Part shown: positions 17,528 to 26,354 of the stretch, in pieces
Layout of the letters: each line of letters starts with the position of its first letter
Numbering within the stretch: position 1 is the stretch's first letter
Origin: WLMZ01 sp031367435
GTDB taxonomy: Bacteria > Actinomycetota > Acidimicrobiia > Acidimicrobiales > Ilumatobacteraceae
Assembly (NCBI GenBank): GCA_031367435.1
Contig: JANLPV010000040.1
Location: 55,474-119,473 of the forward strand
Reading direction: 5' to 3'
Length of the DNA: 64,000 nt
Made by a program: the position numbers and the translations under genes
The notes under the pieces: generated by a model
Told to the model about the DNA's origin: nothing
The model's database searches: none
What the model saw: the letters and a program-made list of their open reading frames with translations, nothing else

Positions 17528-18609
17528 GCGACTGCTCCAGATGGGATCGGACGGGTATTGACGTGACTCGGTACGTTGCCGCGGCGCCAATATGCCGCCA
17601 CCAGGACTTTCACGACGTCGTCAAAGAATTTTTCGGGCACGTATCCGCCGATTGGCACCTGGCGATACAACGCCCGCGCCAATGGTCGATTCTCGATGAT
17701 GGGCACGCCATGGCGAGATGCCTCGCGACGAATCTTCTTAGCGATTCGTTCCGTGCCCTTGGTGATCACCTGGGGGGCCATCGACCCTTCGGCATAAGCA
17801 AGGGCAACGGCGAAGTGCGTGGGGTTGGTGACGATCACGTCGGCCATCGAGATGCCCATCATCGAACGGCGTCGGCGCAACTCCATGCCGCGGCGTTTAC
17901 GCGCAGCCTTGGCATGTGGGTCACCTTCGCTCATCTTTGATTCGTCGATGATTTCTTGCTTGCTCATCATCAGGTCCTTGCGCCAGCGCCGGCGTGTGAC
18001 CACCTGATCGATGACGGCGATCAAGAGTGCGCCGATGATGACGCGCGTAAGTATCTGTTTGATCGCACCTCCCACCATTGCTGCCGCGGGCAGTAGGCCC
18101 GCAGCGCGGGGAAGGACATCTGTCAGCTTCTGGATCGGCGCGACGAGAGCTCCTCCGACTACAGCAAATTTGACCACGTTTCGAAAGAGTGTGTACGAGG
18201 CCTTGGCCGGACTGAGTTGGCTGAGACCGCGCTTCCATGACAGCTGGCTGAACGACGGGTGGCTGCTCTTCGGGCTGATCACCAAACCACCTTGGGCAAG
18301 CGTGACCGCAACGCCGGTGGCGATGGCCGCAAGTACCGCTGGGCACCACACCCCGCCCAACTCCAGCACGGAACTCACCAATGGAGCCTTGCGTAAGCCC
18401 ACTGCGGGATCTGCGGAACTGAGCCAGTCGTGCATGACTCGACCCGTCACCTTGAGCGCGTTCGGCGCCGTGGAGACCAACGTCATCGCGGCAACCGCGG
18501 TGACGAGCATCGTCGTCGTTTCCTGCGAGCGCGGCAGTTGACCTTTGCGTCGCGCGTCCTTGCGACGTTTGGCTGTCGCGAGTTCTGTTTTTCCGTCGCG
18601 CTTGCCCAT
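17524..18609 (-). CDS. flhB: Flagellar export switch protein FlhB
   Basis: The 361-aa product has four membrane segments and the cytoplasmic autocleavage motif NPTH within ADVIVTNPTHFAVALAY (about 265-281). The linker DLMMSKQEIIDESKMSEGDP is well conserved. Cleavage between Asn and Pro switches secretion from rod-hook to filament substrates. It precedes flhA with a 4-nt overlap. Confidence 0.96.
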   Translation of the reverse strand: MGKRDGKTELATAKRRKDARRKGQLPRSQETTTMLVTAVAAMTLVSTAPNALKVTGRVMHDWLSSADPAVGLRKAPLVSSVLELGGVWCPAVLAAIATGVAVTLAQGGLVISPKSSHPSFSQLSWKRGLSQLSPAKASYTLFRNVVKFAVVGGALVAPIQKLTDVLPRAAGLLPAAAMVGGAIKQILTRVIIGALLIAVIDQVVTRRRWRKDLMMSKQEIIDESKMSEGDPHAKAARKRRGMELRRRRSMMGISMADVIVTNPTHFAVALAYAEGSMAPQVITKGTERIAKKIRREASRHGVPIIENRPLARALYRQVPIGGYVPEKFFDDVVKVLVAAYWRRGNVPSHVNTRPIPSGAVA

Positions 18610-18611
18610 CG

Positions 18612-19370
18612 TCAGCTACCCAACAGTCGGGTCACGGTCTCGAGACCGCCGGTGATTGCCTGGTCCGAGTAACGCGGGAAAACGACGCATGCGGTGCCGA
18701 GCATGGACAATGCCATCAGTGTCTTCACGGGCAGCGCAATGAGGAACATGTTGATCTGTGGCGCAAGTCGGCTCAACAGGCCGAAGGCAAGTTCGCTCAC
18801 GAACAGCACAGCTGCGACGGGGAGGGCGAGTTCGACACCTTTGCGGAACATCATGTCGACCTTGTCAGTCGCCGCAGGTCCCAAAACTTTGAGGCTGGCG
18901 AGGTGGCCGTCGAGGGCAATCGCTTTCGTGCTACCCCACGCCACTTGAAAGAGCACGGTCAGGCCACCTCCGGCGATGATCAACGTTTGGCCGGACAGTG
19001 TGTAGAAACGCGAAAATGGCCCGGGTGTGTTGCCGGCATCTGGATCGAACACGGAGCCAAGACTGACACCGCTTGTCATGTCGACGACGGTGCCGGCCAC
19101 CTGGAACACAGACGCCAGCAGACCAAGGAACCACCCGATCACTGATCCGATGACGATGTTCGTGACGGCGGCGATGACGAGATCGACGGAGCTCATGTTC
19201 GCGTTGAGAACCGGTTGGGTGATCACGATGCCGATGGCCAAGGCCAACGCGATGCGGCCTGATCGGGGGATGGTGCGCGGTACGAACGCGCAGAACGAAA
19301 CGAGCGCGGCCGACCGAGCTACGGCGAGGGCGAGGCCAAGGAACCAGACCACTGAAAAGTCGAGTGCCAC
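18612..19370 (-). CDS. fliR: Flagellar export gate protein FliR
   Basis: The start is GTG 19370, abutting the fliQ stop with no gap. The 252-aa product has about six membrane helices, with SGVSLGSVFDPDAGNTPGPF and ALPVAAVLFVSELAFGLLSR as the characteristic FliR segments. It assembles with FliP5 and FliQ4 into the export channel. It is two bases from flhB, the usual partner. Confidence 0.93.
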   Translation of the reverse strand: MALDFSVVWFLGLALAVARSAALVSFCAFVPRTIPRSGRIALALAIGIVITQPVLNANMSSVDLVIAAVTNIVIGSVIGWFLGLLASVFQVAGTVVDMTSGVSLGSVFDPDAGNTPGPFSRFYTLSGQTLIIAGGGLTVLFQVAWGSTKAIALDGHLASLKVLGPAATDKVDMMFRKGVELALPVAAVLFVSELAFGLLSRLAPQINMFLIALPVKTLMALSMLGTACVVFPRYSDQAITGGLETVTRLLGS

Positions 19371-19637
19371 CTAGTTCACGTCCGGTACGCGGGCCCACAA
19401 CGTGTGAACGAAACCGGTGAGCACCTGCAACATCCACGGTCCGGCGATGATCATGAACGCGCCAACGGCGGCGAACTTGAAGACATACACGACGGCTTGC
19501 TCTTGGATCTGGGTGACGGTCTGGATCAGGCTGACGATGATGCCGACGGCGAGCACGATCAACAGAATCGGTCCGGCCACCTTCAATCCGGTTATCGCCA
19601 TGAGTTTGAGGACGTGGACGATCTCGAGGTCATCCAT
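19371..19637 (-). CDS. fliQ: Flagellar export gate protein FliQ
   Basis: The 88-aa protein has two membrane helices: LKVAGPILLIVLAVGIIVSL and FAAVGAFMIIAGPWMLQVL, with LIQTVTQIQEQAVVYVFKF between. This is the complete FliQ pattern. It overlaps fliP by eight nucleotides. Confidence 0.95.
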   Translation of the reverse strand: MDDLEIVHVLKLMAITGLKVAGPILLIVLAVGIIVSLIQTVTQIQEQAVVYVFKFAAVGAFMIIAGPWMLQVLTGFVHTLWARVPDVN

Positions 19638-20577
19638 GATGCATCGCCGATTTCAACAGGGACCCGGCGAGGAGCGCCCACCCGTCGACCAGCACGAACA
19701 GCGCCAACTTCACGGGTAACGACACGACAACGGGCGGCATCATCAGCATCCCCAGTGAGGCGAGTACCGTCGACACGATCAGGTCGATGAGCAGGAACGG
19801 CACCCAGATCAAAAAGCCGATCATGAAGGCGGCACGGAGTTCGCTCAAGATGAAGGCCGGGATCACGAAACGCGGGCTTACCTTGGTGACATCCGCAGGA
19901 CGCTTGCTGTCGGTGAGGTCGTACAACATCGCGAGGTCGGACGTGCGGGTGTGGTCGAGCATGAAGTCGCGCAGCGGTTCCCAACCCTTCTTGATCGCTT
20001 CGCCTTGCGTGAGTTCGCCCTTAATGGCCGGCTGTATTGCCGTGTCGTTGATCTTGGAAAACACCGGGCCCATCACGAACAGCGTGAGGAACGCGGCGAG
20101 GCCGGCAAGCACCTGATTGGGCGGCGTGGTGTTGAGGCCGAGCCCTTGACGGGTCAGGCCGAGAACGATGAGAAAGCGCGGAAAGGTCGTGGTGAGCAGC
20201 AACAACCCGGGCAAGATCGCGACAAGCGAGACCAGAAGTACGAGCAGCACTGCGTTGCTGGCGCCTTTGGGCGTGTTGATCGACACCGTGCTCTGACTCG
20301 AGCTCGACGTGTCAGACACCGACGGCGTAGCGATGCCATCGGGAGACTTGACCACGATCTTCGGTGTGTCGGCCCCGCCATCGACGATGCCGGCAAACGT
20401 GCTTGCCGCGTCGTTGGGCTGTGTGGTGGGCGTCGTAGATCCGACGGGCGTAGTCGTGGCGGTTGGTGCCGTACCTGCGCCGCTTGACGACGATTGCGCG
20501 AGAGCGCGCGACGCACCGCCGACGATGAGCACGAACAGGAGCGTGCACGCAATGATCAGGCGGCGCTTGGTTGTCAT
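19630..20577 (-). CDS. fliP: Flagellar export gate protein FliP
   Basis: The 315-aa protein has a cleavable signal-like N-terminus (LIIACTLLFVLIVGGASRALA), given as LIIACTLLFVLIVGG plus ASRALA, then about 70 residues of Ser/Thr linker not found in short FliPs. The FliP core follows: FPRFLIVLGLTRQGLGLNTT, PPNQVLAGLAAFLTLFVMGP, RFVIPAFILSELRAAFMIGF and LASLGMLMMPPVVVSLPVKL. It forms the pentameric core of the export channel. It overlaps fliO by ATGA. Confidence 0.95.
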   Translation of the reverse strand: MTTKRRLIIACTLLFVLIVGGASRALAQSSSSGAGTAPTATTTPVGSTTPTTQPNDAASTFAGIVDGGADTPKIVVKSPDGIATPSVSDTSSSSQSTVSINTPKGASNAVLLVLLVSLVAILPGLLLLTTTFPRFLIVLGLTRQGLGLNTTPPNQVLAGLAAFLTLFVMGPVFSKINDTAIQPAIKGELTQGEAIKKGWEPLRDFMLDHTRTSDLAMLYDLTDSKRPADVTKVSPRFVIPAFILSELRAAFMIGFLIWVPFLLIDLIVSTVLASLGMLMMPPVVVSLPVKLALFVLVDGWALLAGSLLKSAMHHG

Positions 20578-20969
20578 GCTGCACCGGACTGGCGGTGTGG
20601 CAGACGAAGCTTCGCATCGGCCGTGCGAGTTGTGATCTGGCGGGCCTTTTCGATGAGAACCGTTGCGGGCTTGGCGGTCGAGGTCGACCTGAATATCGCG
20701 GTAGGCGTCAGCAGCGACGTGTCGGGTACTGGTAGGTCGTCGATGGCAGCGGACTCATTGAGTTCGGTGAGCAGCGTGACGTTGTTCGCCGCCGCGCCAA
20801 CGAGCAGCCGGCGTCCGTCTACTTCGACCACGGCGACCATCGAGCCGCGGTTGAGGCTGACGCGAGAAGTCACCTTGATGGTGCGAGTAATCGTGGTGGT
20901 TCGCGTGCGCAACTTGAGCACGACCGCGACTGCTGCGAGAAGCAGCGTCACCACGATCAATCGTGTCAT
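20574..20969 (-). CDS. fliO: Flagellar biosynthesis protein FliO
   Basis: The 131-aa product has one N-terminal membrane helix (LIVVTLLLAAVAVVLKL), a basic Thr-rich linker and a FliO-type beta segment (VSLNRGSMVAVVEVDGRRLL, VGAAANNVTLLTEL). FliO helps FliP assemble. Its place between fliN and fliP, with 4-nt overlaps on both sides, supports the assignment of this poorly conserved family. Confidence 0.85.
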   Translation of the reverse strand: MTRLIVVTLLLAAVAVVLKLRTRTTTITRTIKVTSRVSLNRGSMVAVVEVDGRRLLVGAAANNVTLLTELNESAAIDDLPVPDTSLLTPTAIFRSTSTAKPATVLIEKARQITTRTADAKLRLPHRQSGAA

Positions 20970-21277
20970 GACGGTCGAACCGAGAGAACTTCGACGATAC
21001 GAACGCCGAGATCGTCTCCGACCACGACCACTTCGCCGCGAGCGACGAGTGAACCGTTCGCGAGGACCTCTACGAGTCCACCGGCCTGGCCAATCTCAAC
21101 GACAGAACCGGAACGGAGCTGAAGCAGATCCTGCACGCTCATCTTGGCTCGGCCGAGAGCGACCACAATTTCGAGTTGAACCCCTGCGATCACGTCCAGG
21201 CTGGCGGTGGTCCCCGGAGGGGTACCGTCACCGAAGGCTGTGAACTGGGCTGTTGCTGGTGTCGGCGTCTCGAGCAT
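20966..21277 (-). CDS. fliN: Flagellar motor switch protein FliN
   Basis: The start is ATG 21277 (MLETPTPATA) with GAGG seven bases upstream. The 103-aa product is essentially one SpoA domain: VQLEIVVALGRAKMSVQDLL, LRSGSVVEIGQAGGLVEVLA, NGSLVARGEVVVVGDDLGVR. It forms the base of the C-ring. Its first 50 nucleotides overlap the end of fliM, which suggests translational coupling. Confidence 0.92.
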   Translation of the reverse strand: MLETPTPATAQFTAFGDGTPPGTTASLDVIAGVQLEIVVALGRAKMSVQDLLQLRSGSVVEIGQAGGLVEVLANGSLVARGEVVVVGDDLGVRIVEVLSVRPS

Positions 21278-22289
21278 CGTGCTGCCTCGCTTCTTGTTCG
21301 GAGATGGACACGTCGTATGCCACCTGGGAGTAACCGTGTTGGCCCATCGCGCCAGCTGGCCCGGCGGACCGGACGTGATTGGGGACAGATACCGATGAGT
21401 CGAATGGATGCTCCGAGACGGCAATCGCGAGCCGTGATCCGCGACGACCGAGATGACCGCGCAGCACCATGTGATCGCCGATGCTGACGGTTGCGGGTTG
21501 GCCCACGCGATGGTCGAGCACGACAACATCACCAGCGACGAGCGCCGCAACTGCGCCTGCCGACATCACCGTTTTGGCGAGCGTGGCTTCGAGCACGATC
21601 GGCACTCGTTCGGCAACACCACGCATGAGAATTGGATCGATCTCGCCGCCGGTACGTTCCGCGGTATGCGACATGATCTGCTCGAGCATGGGTGTCAGCG
21701 TCGACAGCGACAGCACCACGGAGAGATCGCCAGTCAAACCGCAGCCCGGCACCATCAGGCTGTAGCCCAGCACGAGCACCATTTGTGATGGAGCGGCGAG
21801 GCCCACGAGTTGTGGACTGAGGTCGATGGCTTCGAGGTTCGACTCGACGTCGACAAACTGTGAGAGGGCGTCGCCAAGGGCCTCGACTGCCGCAACGGCG
21901 ATACGACGCAACGCAGGAAGTTCGAGCTCGCCCGGACGGCGGGGTGCCTCGACGCGTCCTGAGCCACCGAGGAGGCGACTCGCGAGCGCGAGCGACAGCG
22001 AGGTGTCCATCTCGATCAAGATGTCGCCCGGCAGCGGGCTGGCCGACGCGGTGATCAACGTGGTCACCGCAGGAAGCGTGCGGAGGTATTCATCCCAGCT
22101 CAGCTGGGATGTGCGAACGATTTCAATCGTGGCCGACGCACGCGACAGGCGACCGATGCCCGTGGAGAGTTTGCGCGAGAAGGTGTCGTGGAACAAGTCG
22201 AGCGAGCGGAGTTGCTCGCGCGACAACTTCGTTGGTCGGCGAAGATCACATTGTTCCCATTGGCGGTCCTGATTGTTCTGCGATTCCAT
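21228..22289 (-). CDS. fliM: Flagellar motor switch protein FliM lacking the CheY-binding N-terminus
   Basis: ATG 22289 is preceded by AAGGA at five bases; GTG 22292 is the alternative. An in-frame TGA lies only nine bases further upstream, so the N-terminus cannot be longer. The 353-aa protein starts 15 residues before CDLRRPTKLSREQLRSLDLF, the point where the FliM middle domain begins. The EIDALL-type CheY-binding peptide is therefore absent. The FliG-binding LLGGSG loop and the C-terminal SpoA domain (VVVLDHRVGQPATVSIGDHM) are present. The hydrophilic C-terminal tail overlaps fliN by 50 nt. Confidence 0.9.
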   Translation of the reverse strand: MESQNNQDRQWEQCDLRRPTKLSREQLRSLDLFHDTFSRKLSTGIGRLSRASATIEIVRTSQLSWDEYLRTLPAVTTLITASASPLPGDILIEMDTSLSLALASRLLGGSGRVEAPRRPGELELPALRRIAVAAVEALGDALSQFVDVESNLEAIDLSPQLVGLAAPSQMVLVLGYSLMVPGCGLTGDLSVVLSLSTLTPMLEQIMSHTAERTGGEIDPILMRGVAERVPIVLEATLAKTVMSAGAVAALVAGDVVVLDHRVGQPATVSIGDHMVLRGHLGRRGSRLAIAVSEHPFDSSVSVPNHVRSAGPAGAMGQHGYSQVAYDVSISEQEARQHDARDADTSNSPVHSLR

Positions 22290-22352
22290 CACGATCCTTC
22301 AGCCCGAGCTCACCGATCGGCGCGGCTCCTGGGGAGGACCGTGTTGGCTGGC

Positions 22353-23192
22353 TCAGGACGCCGGCCCGGCGAGCACCACGATTTCGATCCGTCGGTTTCT
22401 GGCCATTGAGGCGTTGTCGTCGCCGGCGGCAATCGGGTGTTGATCGCCATAGCCGGTTGCGGCAAGTCGCGATGGGGCCACGCCGAAATCATCGCGCAGC
22501 ACCTTCAACACCGACACAGCACGATCCACCGACAGATCCCAGTTGTCGTAGCCCTGCTTCTTCAGTGGGCGTTTGTCTGTGTAGCCCTCGATCATCATGT
22601 CGTTGGCGAGTCCGGCCAACTCAGGGCCGACGCTGCTGATGATTTGCGCTCCGGCCGATGTCAGCACACCTTGGCCGGAATCGAACAACACGTTGTCGGT
22701 TGTGATCGAGACCACGAGACCCCGTTGTTCGACATGCACATTAACGACGTCGCCGAACCCCTTGCTGTTGATCGAACTGTTGAGGCCGTCGACCATTCCC
22801 GACAGTGCCTGTGCGTCGAGTGGCTTGGTGCCCGTACCCCCGCCGACATCGGTGCCCGACGTCGCGGTGCCCGCCGCCGTAGTCGTACTCGTTGTCGACG
22901 ACGTGGATGTCGATGTCGATGATTCGGGTAGGCCATTTGGATCCGGGGTTGGTTCGACTGGCTTCGCAGCCGACGCGGCCTTGTTGCCGAAGTCGCCGAG
23001 ACCCGACTTGAACTTCTCGAACTTCTTCAGGTCGATGGTGGAGATGACCCACAACACCAAGAACAGCACCATCAGCAGTGTGAGCAGGTCGGCATAGGTG
23101 ACGAGCCACCGCGAGTCACCGCCACCGTGGCCGCCTCCGCCTCCGCCTCCGCCGCCGTGGCCGCCTCGACGACCCCGCCGTGACCTGGTCAT
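22353..23192 (-). CDS. motB: Flagellar stator protein MotB
   Basis: The 279-aa product has a Gly/His-rich basic N-terminus, one membrane helix with the proton-carrying Asp (VTYADLLTLLMVLFLVLWV, Asp at about 34), a Ser/Thr linker and an OmpA-like peptidoglycan-binding domain (VLFDSGQGVLTSAGAQI, MIEGYTDKRP, NWDLSVDRAVSVLKVL, MARNRRIEIVV). It anchors the stator to the wall. It overlaps motA by ATGA. FliL, often next to motB, is absent. Confidence 0.94.
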   Translation of the reverse strand: MTRSRRGRRGGHGGGGGGGGGHGGGDSRWLVTYADLLTLLMVLFLVLWVISTIDLKKFEKFKSGLGDFGNKAASAAKPVEPTPDPNGLPESSTSTSTSSTTSTTTAAGTATSGTDVGGGTGTKPLDAQALSGMVDGLNSSINSKGFGDVVNVHVEQRGLVVSITTDNVLFDSGQGVLTSAGAQIISSVGPELAGLANDMMIEGYTDKRPLKKQGYDNWDLSVDRAVSVLKVLRDDFGVAPSRLAATGYGDQHPIAAGDDNASMARNRRIEIVVLAGPAS

Positions 23193-23947
23193 GCTGCCTT
23201 CTTGGCCCGTGCCGCCGGCTCGAGCCAGACCTCAAGGCGTTCCGTCATTGCCCGGCTCGAGAAGCCGTGCAGGATCGAACACACACCGTCGATCATCATC
23301 TCCTTGGCCAGCATTTCGCTCTCATGCAGTCGCGTCAGCTTGTCGGAGATCGGGGTGAACAGCACGTTCGACGCAACAAGGCCGTACAAGGTGGCCGTCA
23401 TCGCGACCGCCAAGCTATGTCCGATCTCATCCGGTTTGTCGAGATGACCAAGCATGTTGATGAGTCCCATCGTTGTGCCCATCAGGCCGAAGATCGGTGC
23501 GAACCCCGCGGCTTTGGTCCAAATCGAGATGTTGCGTTGATGACGGTCGACCGTCGCTCCGAGCGATGCCTCCATTTCGTCTTGGATGCGGTGCTCGTCT
23601 GCGCCGTCGACGAGCAGCGTCATGCCGTGACGAAGGAACGGATCCTCCACATCGTTCATGCGCGCCTCGAGCGCAAGAGCACCGTCTTTTCGGGCGACCT
23701 CAGCGAGCTCGCACATCTGTGAGATGGTGCCGCTCAGTTCAGCCGGTTTGCCGAATCCTTTGATGGCGAGCTTGGGCATGCGCATGACTTCGCCCACCGT
23801 GAATGAGGTTGCCGTTGCGGCCAACGTCCCGCCGAACACGAGAATGATTGAAGGGATGGCGAACAGCGCCATTGGGTCGCCGCCCTCCATGACATTGCTG
23901 CCCAGCATGAAGACCAACGCCAGGACCATGCCAATTGGCATCAACAT
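23189..23947 (-). CDS. motA: Flagellar stator protein MotA
   Basis: The 252-aa protein has four membrane segments. FGGTLAATATSFTVGEVMRM lies near the N-terminus. The conserved third and fourth helices contain AAGFAPIFGLMGTTMGLINM and VAMTATLYGLVASNVLFTPI. The cytoplasmic loop contains the charged region that meets FliG. Proton rather than sodium use cannot be decided with certainty here. Confidence 0.94.
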   Translation of the reverse strand: MLMPIGMVLALVFMLGSNVMEGGDPMALFAIPSIILVFGGTLAATATSFTVGEVMRMPKLAIKGFGKPAELSGTISQMCELAEVARKDGALALEARMNDVEDPFLRHGMTLLVDGADEHRIQDEMEASLGATVDRHQRNISIWTKAAGFAPIFGLMGTTMGLINMLGHLDKPDEIGHSLAVAMTATLYGLVASNVLFTPISDKLTRLHESEMLAKEMMIDGVCSILHGFSSRAMTERLEVWLEPAARAKKAA

Positions 23948-23950
23948 GGC

Positions 23951-24211
23951 CTACCCCCCGTTTCGACGGCGACCGCTTGACACGGAACGCTCTGCGTGGG
24001 TAAAGATCGTCGAGAGGTTCTCCGCGGCGGCAAGGACCGACGAGCGGAACTGCATCACTGCTGAGGCGATCTCTTCGACTGGTTCGCTGATCGTGACACG
24101 GTTGCCGTCAGCAAGTGTGACCACGGTGTCGTGGCCGTTGTTTTCCGCAAAGACGATGAGGTCTGGGTTGATCCAGAGTTCATCGCCGCGCAGTCGGTGT
24201 AAGCAAATCAT
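23951..24211 (-). CDS. flbD: FlbD family protein
   Basis: The 86-aa protein opens with MICLHRLRGDELWINPDLIV and NNGHDTVVTLADGNRVTISE, followed by PVEEIASAVMQFRSSVL. This matches the small FlbD (SwrD-like) proteins that sit between flgE and motA in Gram-positive flagellar operons. In Bacillus subtilis SwrD affects motor torque. It lies three bases before motA. The C-terminal 25 residues are not conserved. Confidence 0.9.
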   Translation of the reverse strand: MICLHRLRGDELWINPDLIVFAENNGHDTVVTLADGNRVTISEPVEEIASAVMQFRSSVLAAAENLSTIFTHAERSVSSGRRRNGG

Positions 24212-24250
24212 GAGATCCTTCTCGTTGTTTGTTTCCTGTCGTTGGTTGAT

Positions 24251-24317
24251 CGGCCGTCACGCCGCACTTTCAAGAGCGCCCGAACGTGACGGCCGTTTGT
24301 CACCACTGTGTGGTGAC
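24251..24317 (-). terminator. Two hairpins between flgE and flbD
   Basis: An 11-bp inverted repeat (CGGCCGTCACG at 24251-24261 and its complement at 24285-24295) is followed by a tight 8-bp stem with a 3-nt loop (24299-24306 and 24310-24317). Both lie in the 116-bp gap downstream of flgE. No T-run follows on the minus strand, so it may reduce read-through or shape mRNA rather than be a classical terminator. Confidence 0.55.
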
Positions 24318-24327
24318 TGCAGCGGCG

Positions 24328-25578
24328 TTAGCGCTTGACGTTCACCAAGTCGGACAGCATTTCGTCGGATGTGGTGATCACTCGGGTGTTGGCCTGGAAT
24401 CCACGCTGTGCGAGCACGAGGTTGGTGAACTCGGCCGCGAGATCGACGTTCGAACCCTCGAGTGCTCCAGGAGCCACCGAGCCGAACTGCTCTGTGCCGG
24501 CCTGGCCGAACACCGGATCACCCGACGTGAGCGTGGTCTGGAAGAGGTTGTCGGCGGCTTTCATCATGCCTTCAGGGTTGGTGACCGCGGCCAATGCAAC
24601 CTTGGCAATCATCTTCGAGTCGCCGTTCGTGTATTGAGCAGTGACAGAGCCATCAGTGCCGAAGCTGACCGAGCTGAGCTCGGCACCGGACGAACCGTCC
24701 TTGACGGGCATGTCCATCGAGCTGACCTGGTTGTACTGGGTCAGACCGTGCTGGGCGTTGCCGAGCGCAATCGTGATGTTCTGTGGAGCGCCACCCGCGC
24801 CGAGGTTCACGCCAGTGAGGGTGATGTTGCCGGCGGAGGTGAGGTTGCCCGAGGCGTCGAAGTTCAACGTCGGCGCAGGGGCCGGGGTGATGTCGGTGAT
24901 GACGCCGTTCGGATCCTTCGCCGTGATGTTGGCCGTCCAGTTGCCTGCTGATGTCTTGGTCATTTTCAGCGTGAGGTCGAATGCGGTACCGAGCGAGTTG
25001 TGTACCGTGCCGGACGTGGCGACAAAGTCGCCAACCGCGGTGCCGGCTGAGATGTTTCCACCGAGCACGATGTTGCCGGTCGCCGCGGGCGGCAGCACTG
25101 TGGTCGGCACCGCGATGTAACCCGGTGACGTCGACGGGTTGATCGCGCCGGTGGTGGGATCGGCGCTCCAGCCCAACACGCGGGCACCGCCGCCGGTGAC
25201 GAGCTGACCGGAGGCGTCCCAGTTGAACGAGCCGTCACGGGTGAGCAGTTGCTCTCCCGAGCGCTCGACGACGAAGAAGCCGTTGCCCTGAATGGCAAGG
25301 TCGGTGACGCGGCCGGTGAGTTGGAGTGGGCCCTGCGAGAAGCTGGTGCTCACCGATGCAACGCGGCTACCGAGGCCGATCTGCATCGGGTTCGTGCTGC
25401 CGCTGGCATCAGTTGGGATGCCGCCACCGCGAACGGTTTGCGACAACGCATCGGCGAACACTGCACGGCCGGCCTTGAAACCTTGCGTGTTCACGTTCGC
25501 GATGTTGTTGGCGGTCACGTCCATCATCGTCTGATGAGCACGCAAGCCGCTGATTGAGGAGTAAAGGGAACGAAGCAT
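24328..25578 (-). CDS. flgE: Flagellar hook protein FlgE
   Basis: The 416-aa protein starts MLRSLYSSISGLRAHQTMMD and carries the rod-hook motif ANNIANVNTQGFK. VTDLAIQGNGFFVVE is the usual axial-protein segment, and the C-terminus (NLVLAQRGFQANTRVITTSD) is the conserved D0 coil. The central domains are variable. No flgF or flgG is in the window, so this is the only long hook/rod protein here. It follows flgD after a 169-bp repeat-rich gap. Confidence 0.93.
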   Translation of the reverse strand: MLRSLYSSISGLRAHQTMMDVTANNIANVNTQGFKAGRAVFADALSQTVRGGGIPTDASGSTNPMQIGLGSRVASVSTSFSQGPLQLTGRVTDLAIQGNGFFVVERSGEQLLTRDGSFNWDASGQLVTGGGARVLGWSADPTTGAINPSTSPGYIAVPTTVLPPAATGNIVLGGNISAGTAVGDFVATSGTVHNSLGTAFDLTLKMTKTSAGNWTANITAKDPNGVITDITPAPAPTLNFDASGNLTSAGNITLTGVNLGAGGAPQNITIALGNAQHGLTQYNQVSSMDMPVKDGSSGAELSSVSFGTDGSVTAQYTNGDSKMIAKVALAAVTNPEGMMKAADNLFQTTLTSGDPVFGQAGTEQFGSVAPGALEGSNVDLAAEFTNLVLAQRGFQANTRVITTSDEMLSDLVNVKR

Positions 25579-25628
25579 GTTGATGATCCTGTCTTGGAGA
25601 GTGAGGGTGAATCTGGGGGTTGGTAGTC

Positions 25629-25728
25629 GTTGAGGTTGGATGGTTTGGTTGAGGTTGGATGCTTTGGTGGTGTTGGTGGTGTTGGAGGTGTTGGAGGTGT
25701 TGGAGGAGTTAGAGGTGTTGGAGGTGTC
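25629..25728. repeat. Tandem repeats in the flgD-flgE gap
   Basis: Two kinds of repeat fill this gap. A 14-nt identical block GTTGAGGTTGGATG occurs at 25629 and 25648 (period 19). From 25666 to 25728 a run of about seven 9-nt units close to TTGGAGGTG follows. On the transcribed minus strand this is a C-rich, G-poor mRNA stretch. It lies about 50-150 bases before the flgE start. Confidence 0.75.
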
Positions 25729-25747
25729 GGACTTCGGGATTGGGGAG

Positions 25748-26353
25748 TTACGGCGTCGTCGTACTCGGATCGATCACGGGGTCGACCCTTGGAACAGAGA
25801 CGGGGTCGACCGCCGGTACGGCGACTGCCGCTGGAGCTTGAACGGCCGCAGGTTGGACGGCCGCAGGTTGGGTGGCCGGTGCGATCGGGTTTGGCGCATT
25901 CGCCGGCACCGCCGCGGCGCGTTCGGTGACGGAGACAACGGCGCTCAGTGTGACTTCGGCGCCGCTATCGAGGATGAGCACAGGCCCCGTCGCGGTGAAC
26001 CGCGCGGAGAGCACTCGGCCGGTTTCATGTGTCGCGCCGTCGCTTGCAGACACCACTTTGCCCACCATGTCGGTAGCCATTCGGGCCTCCGAAAGTGATT
26101 GTTCTGTGGCCTGGCCCTTCTGCATTTTCGTGAGCGCCTCGACCTGGGCGAATTGGGCGACCTGTCCCATCATCGCCGTTGGGTCCGAGGGGTTCATCGG
26201 GTTCTGATAGCGCAGTTGAGCCACGAGAAGTTTCAGGAATGCGTCGGGACCCATCCCGCCGAAAATGTCGGCGGACTTGGTGGTCGCAGTTGTCGCAGTC
26301 GTGGAAGTTGTCGCCGCTCTGGAAGGTGCGAGCGCGTTGATTGCTCCGGCCAT
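25748..26353 (-). CDS. flgD: Hook-cap scaffolding protein FlgD
   Basis: The start is ATG 26353, preceded by AAAGGG at eight bases. The 201-aa product has the FlgD core FGGMGPDAFLKLLVAQLRYQ followed by NPMNPSDPTAMMGQVAQFAQ and VEALTKMQ (about 33-80), then a beta domain. The C-terminal 50 residues are Pro/Ala/Val-rich repeats (AAVQPAAVQ, VDPVSVPRVDPV) not found in most FlgDs. It caps the growing hook. Confidence 0.92.
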   Translation of the reverse strand: MAGAINALAPSRAATTSTTATTATTKSADIFGGMGPDAFLKLLVAQLRYQNPMNPSDPTAMMGQVAQFAQVEALTKMQKGQATEQSLSEARMATDMVGKVVSASDGATHETGRVLSARFTATGPVLILDSGAEVTLSAVVSVTERAAAVPANAPNPIAPATQPAAVQPAAVQAPAAVAVPAVDPVSVPRVDPVIDPSTTTP

Positions 26354-26354
26354 G

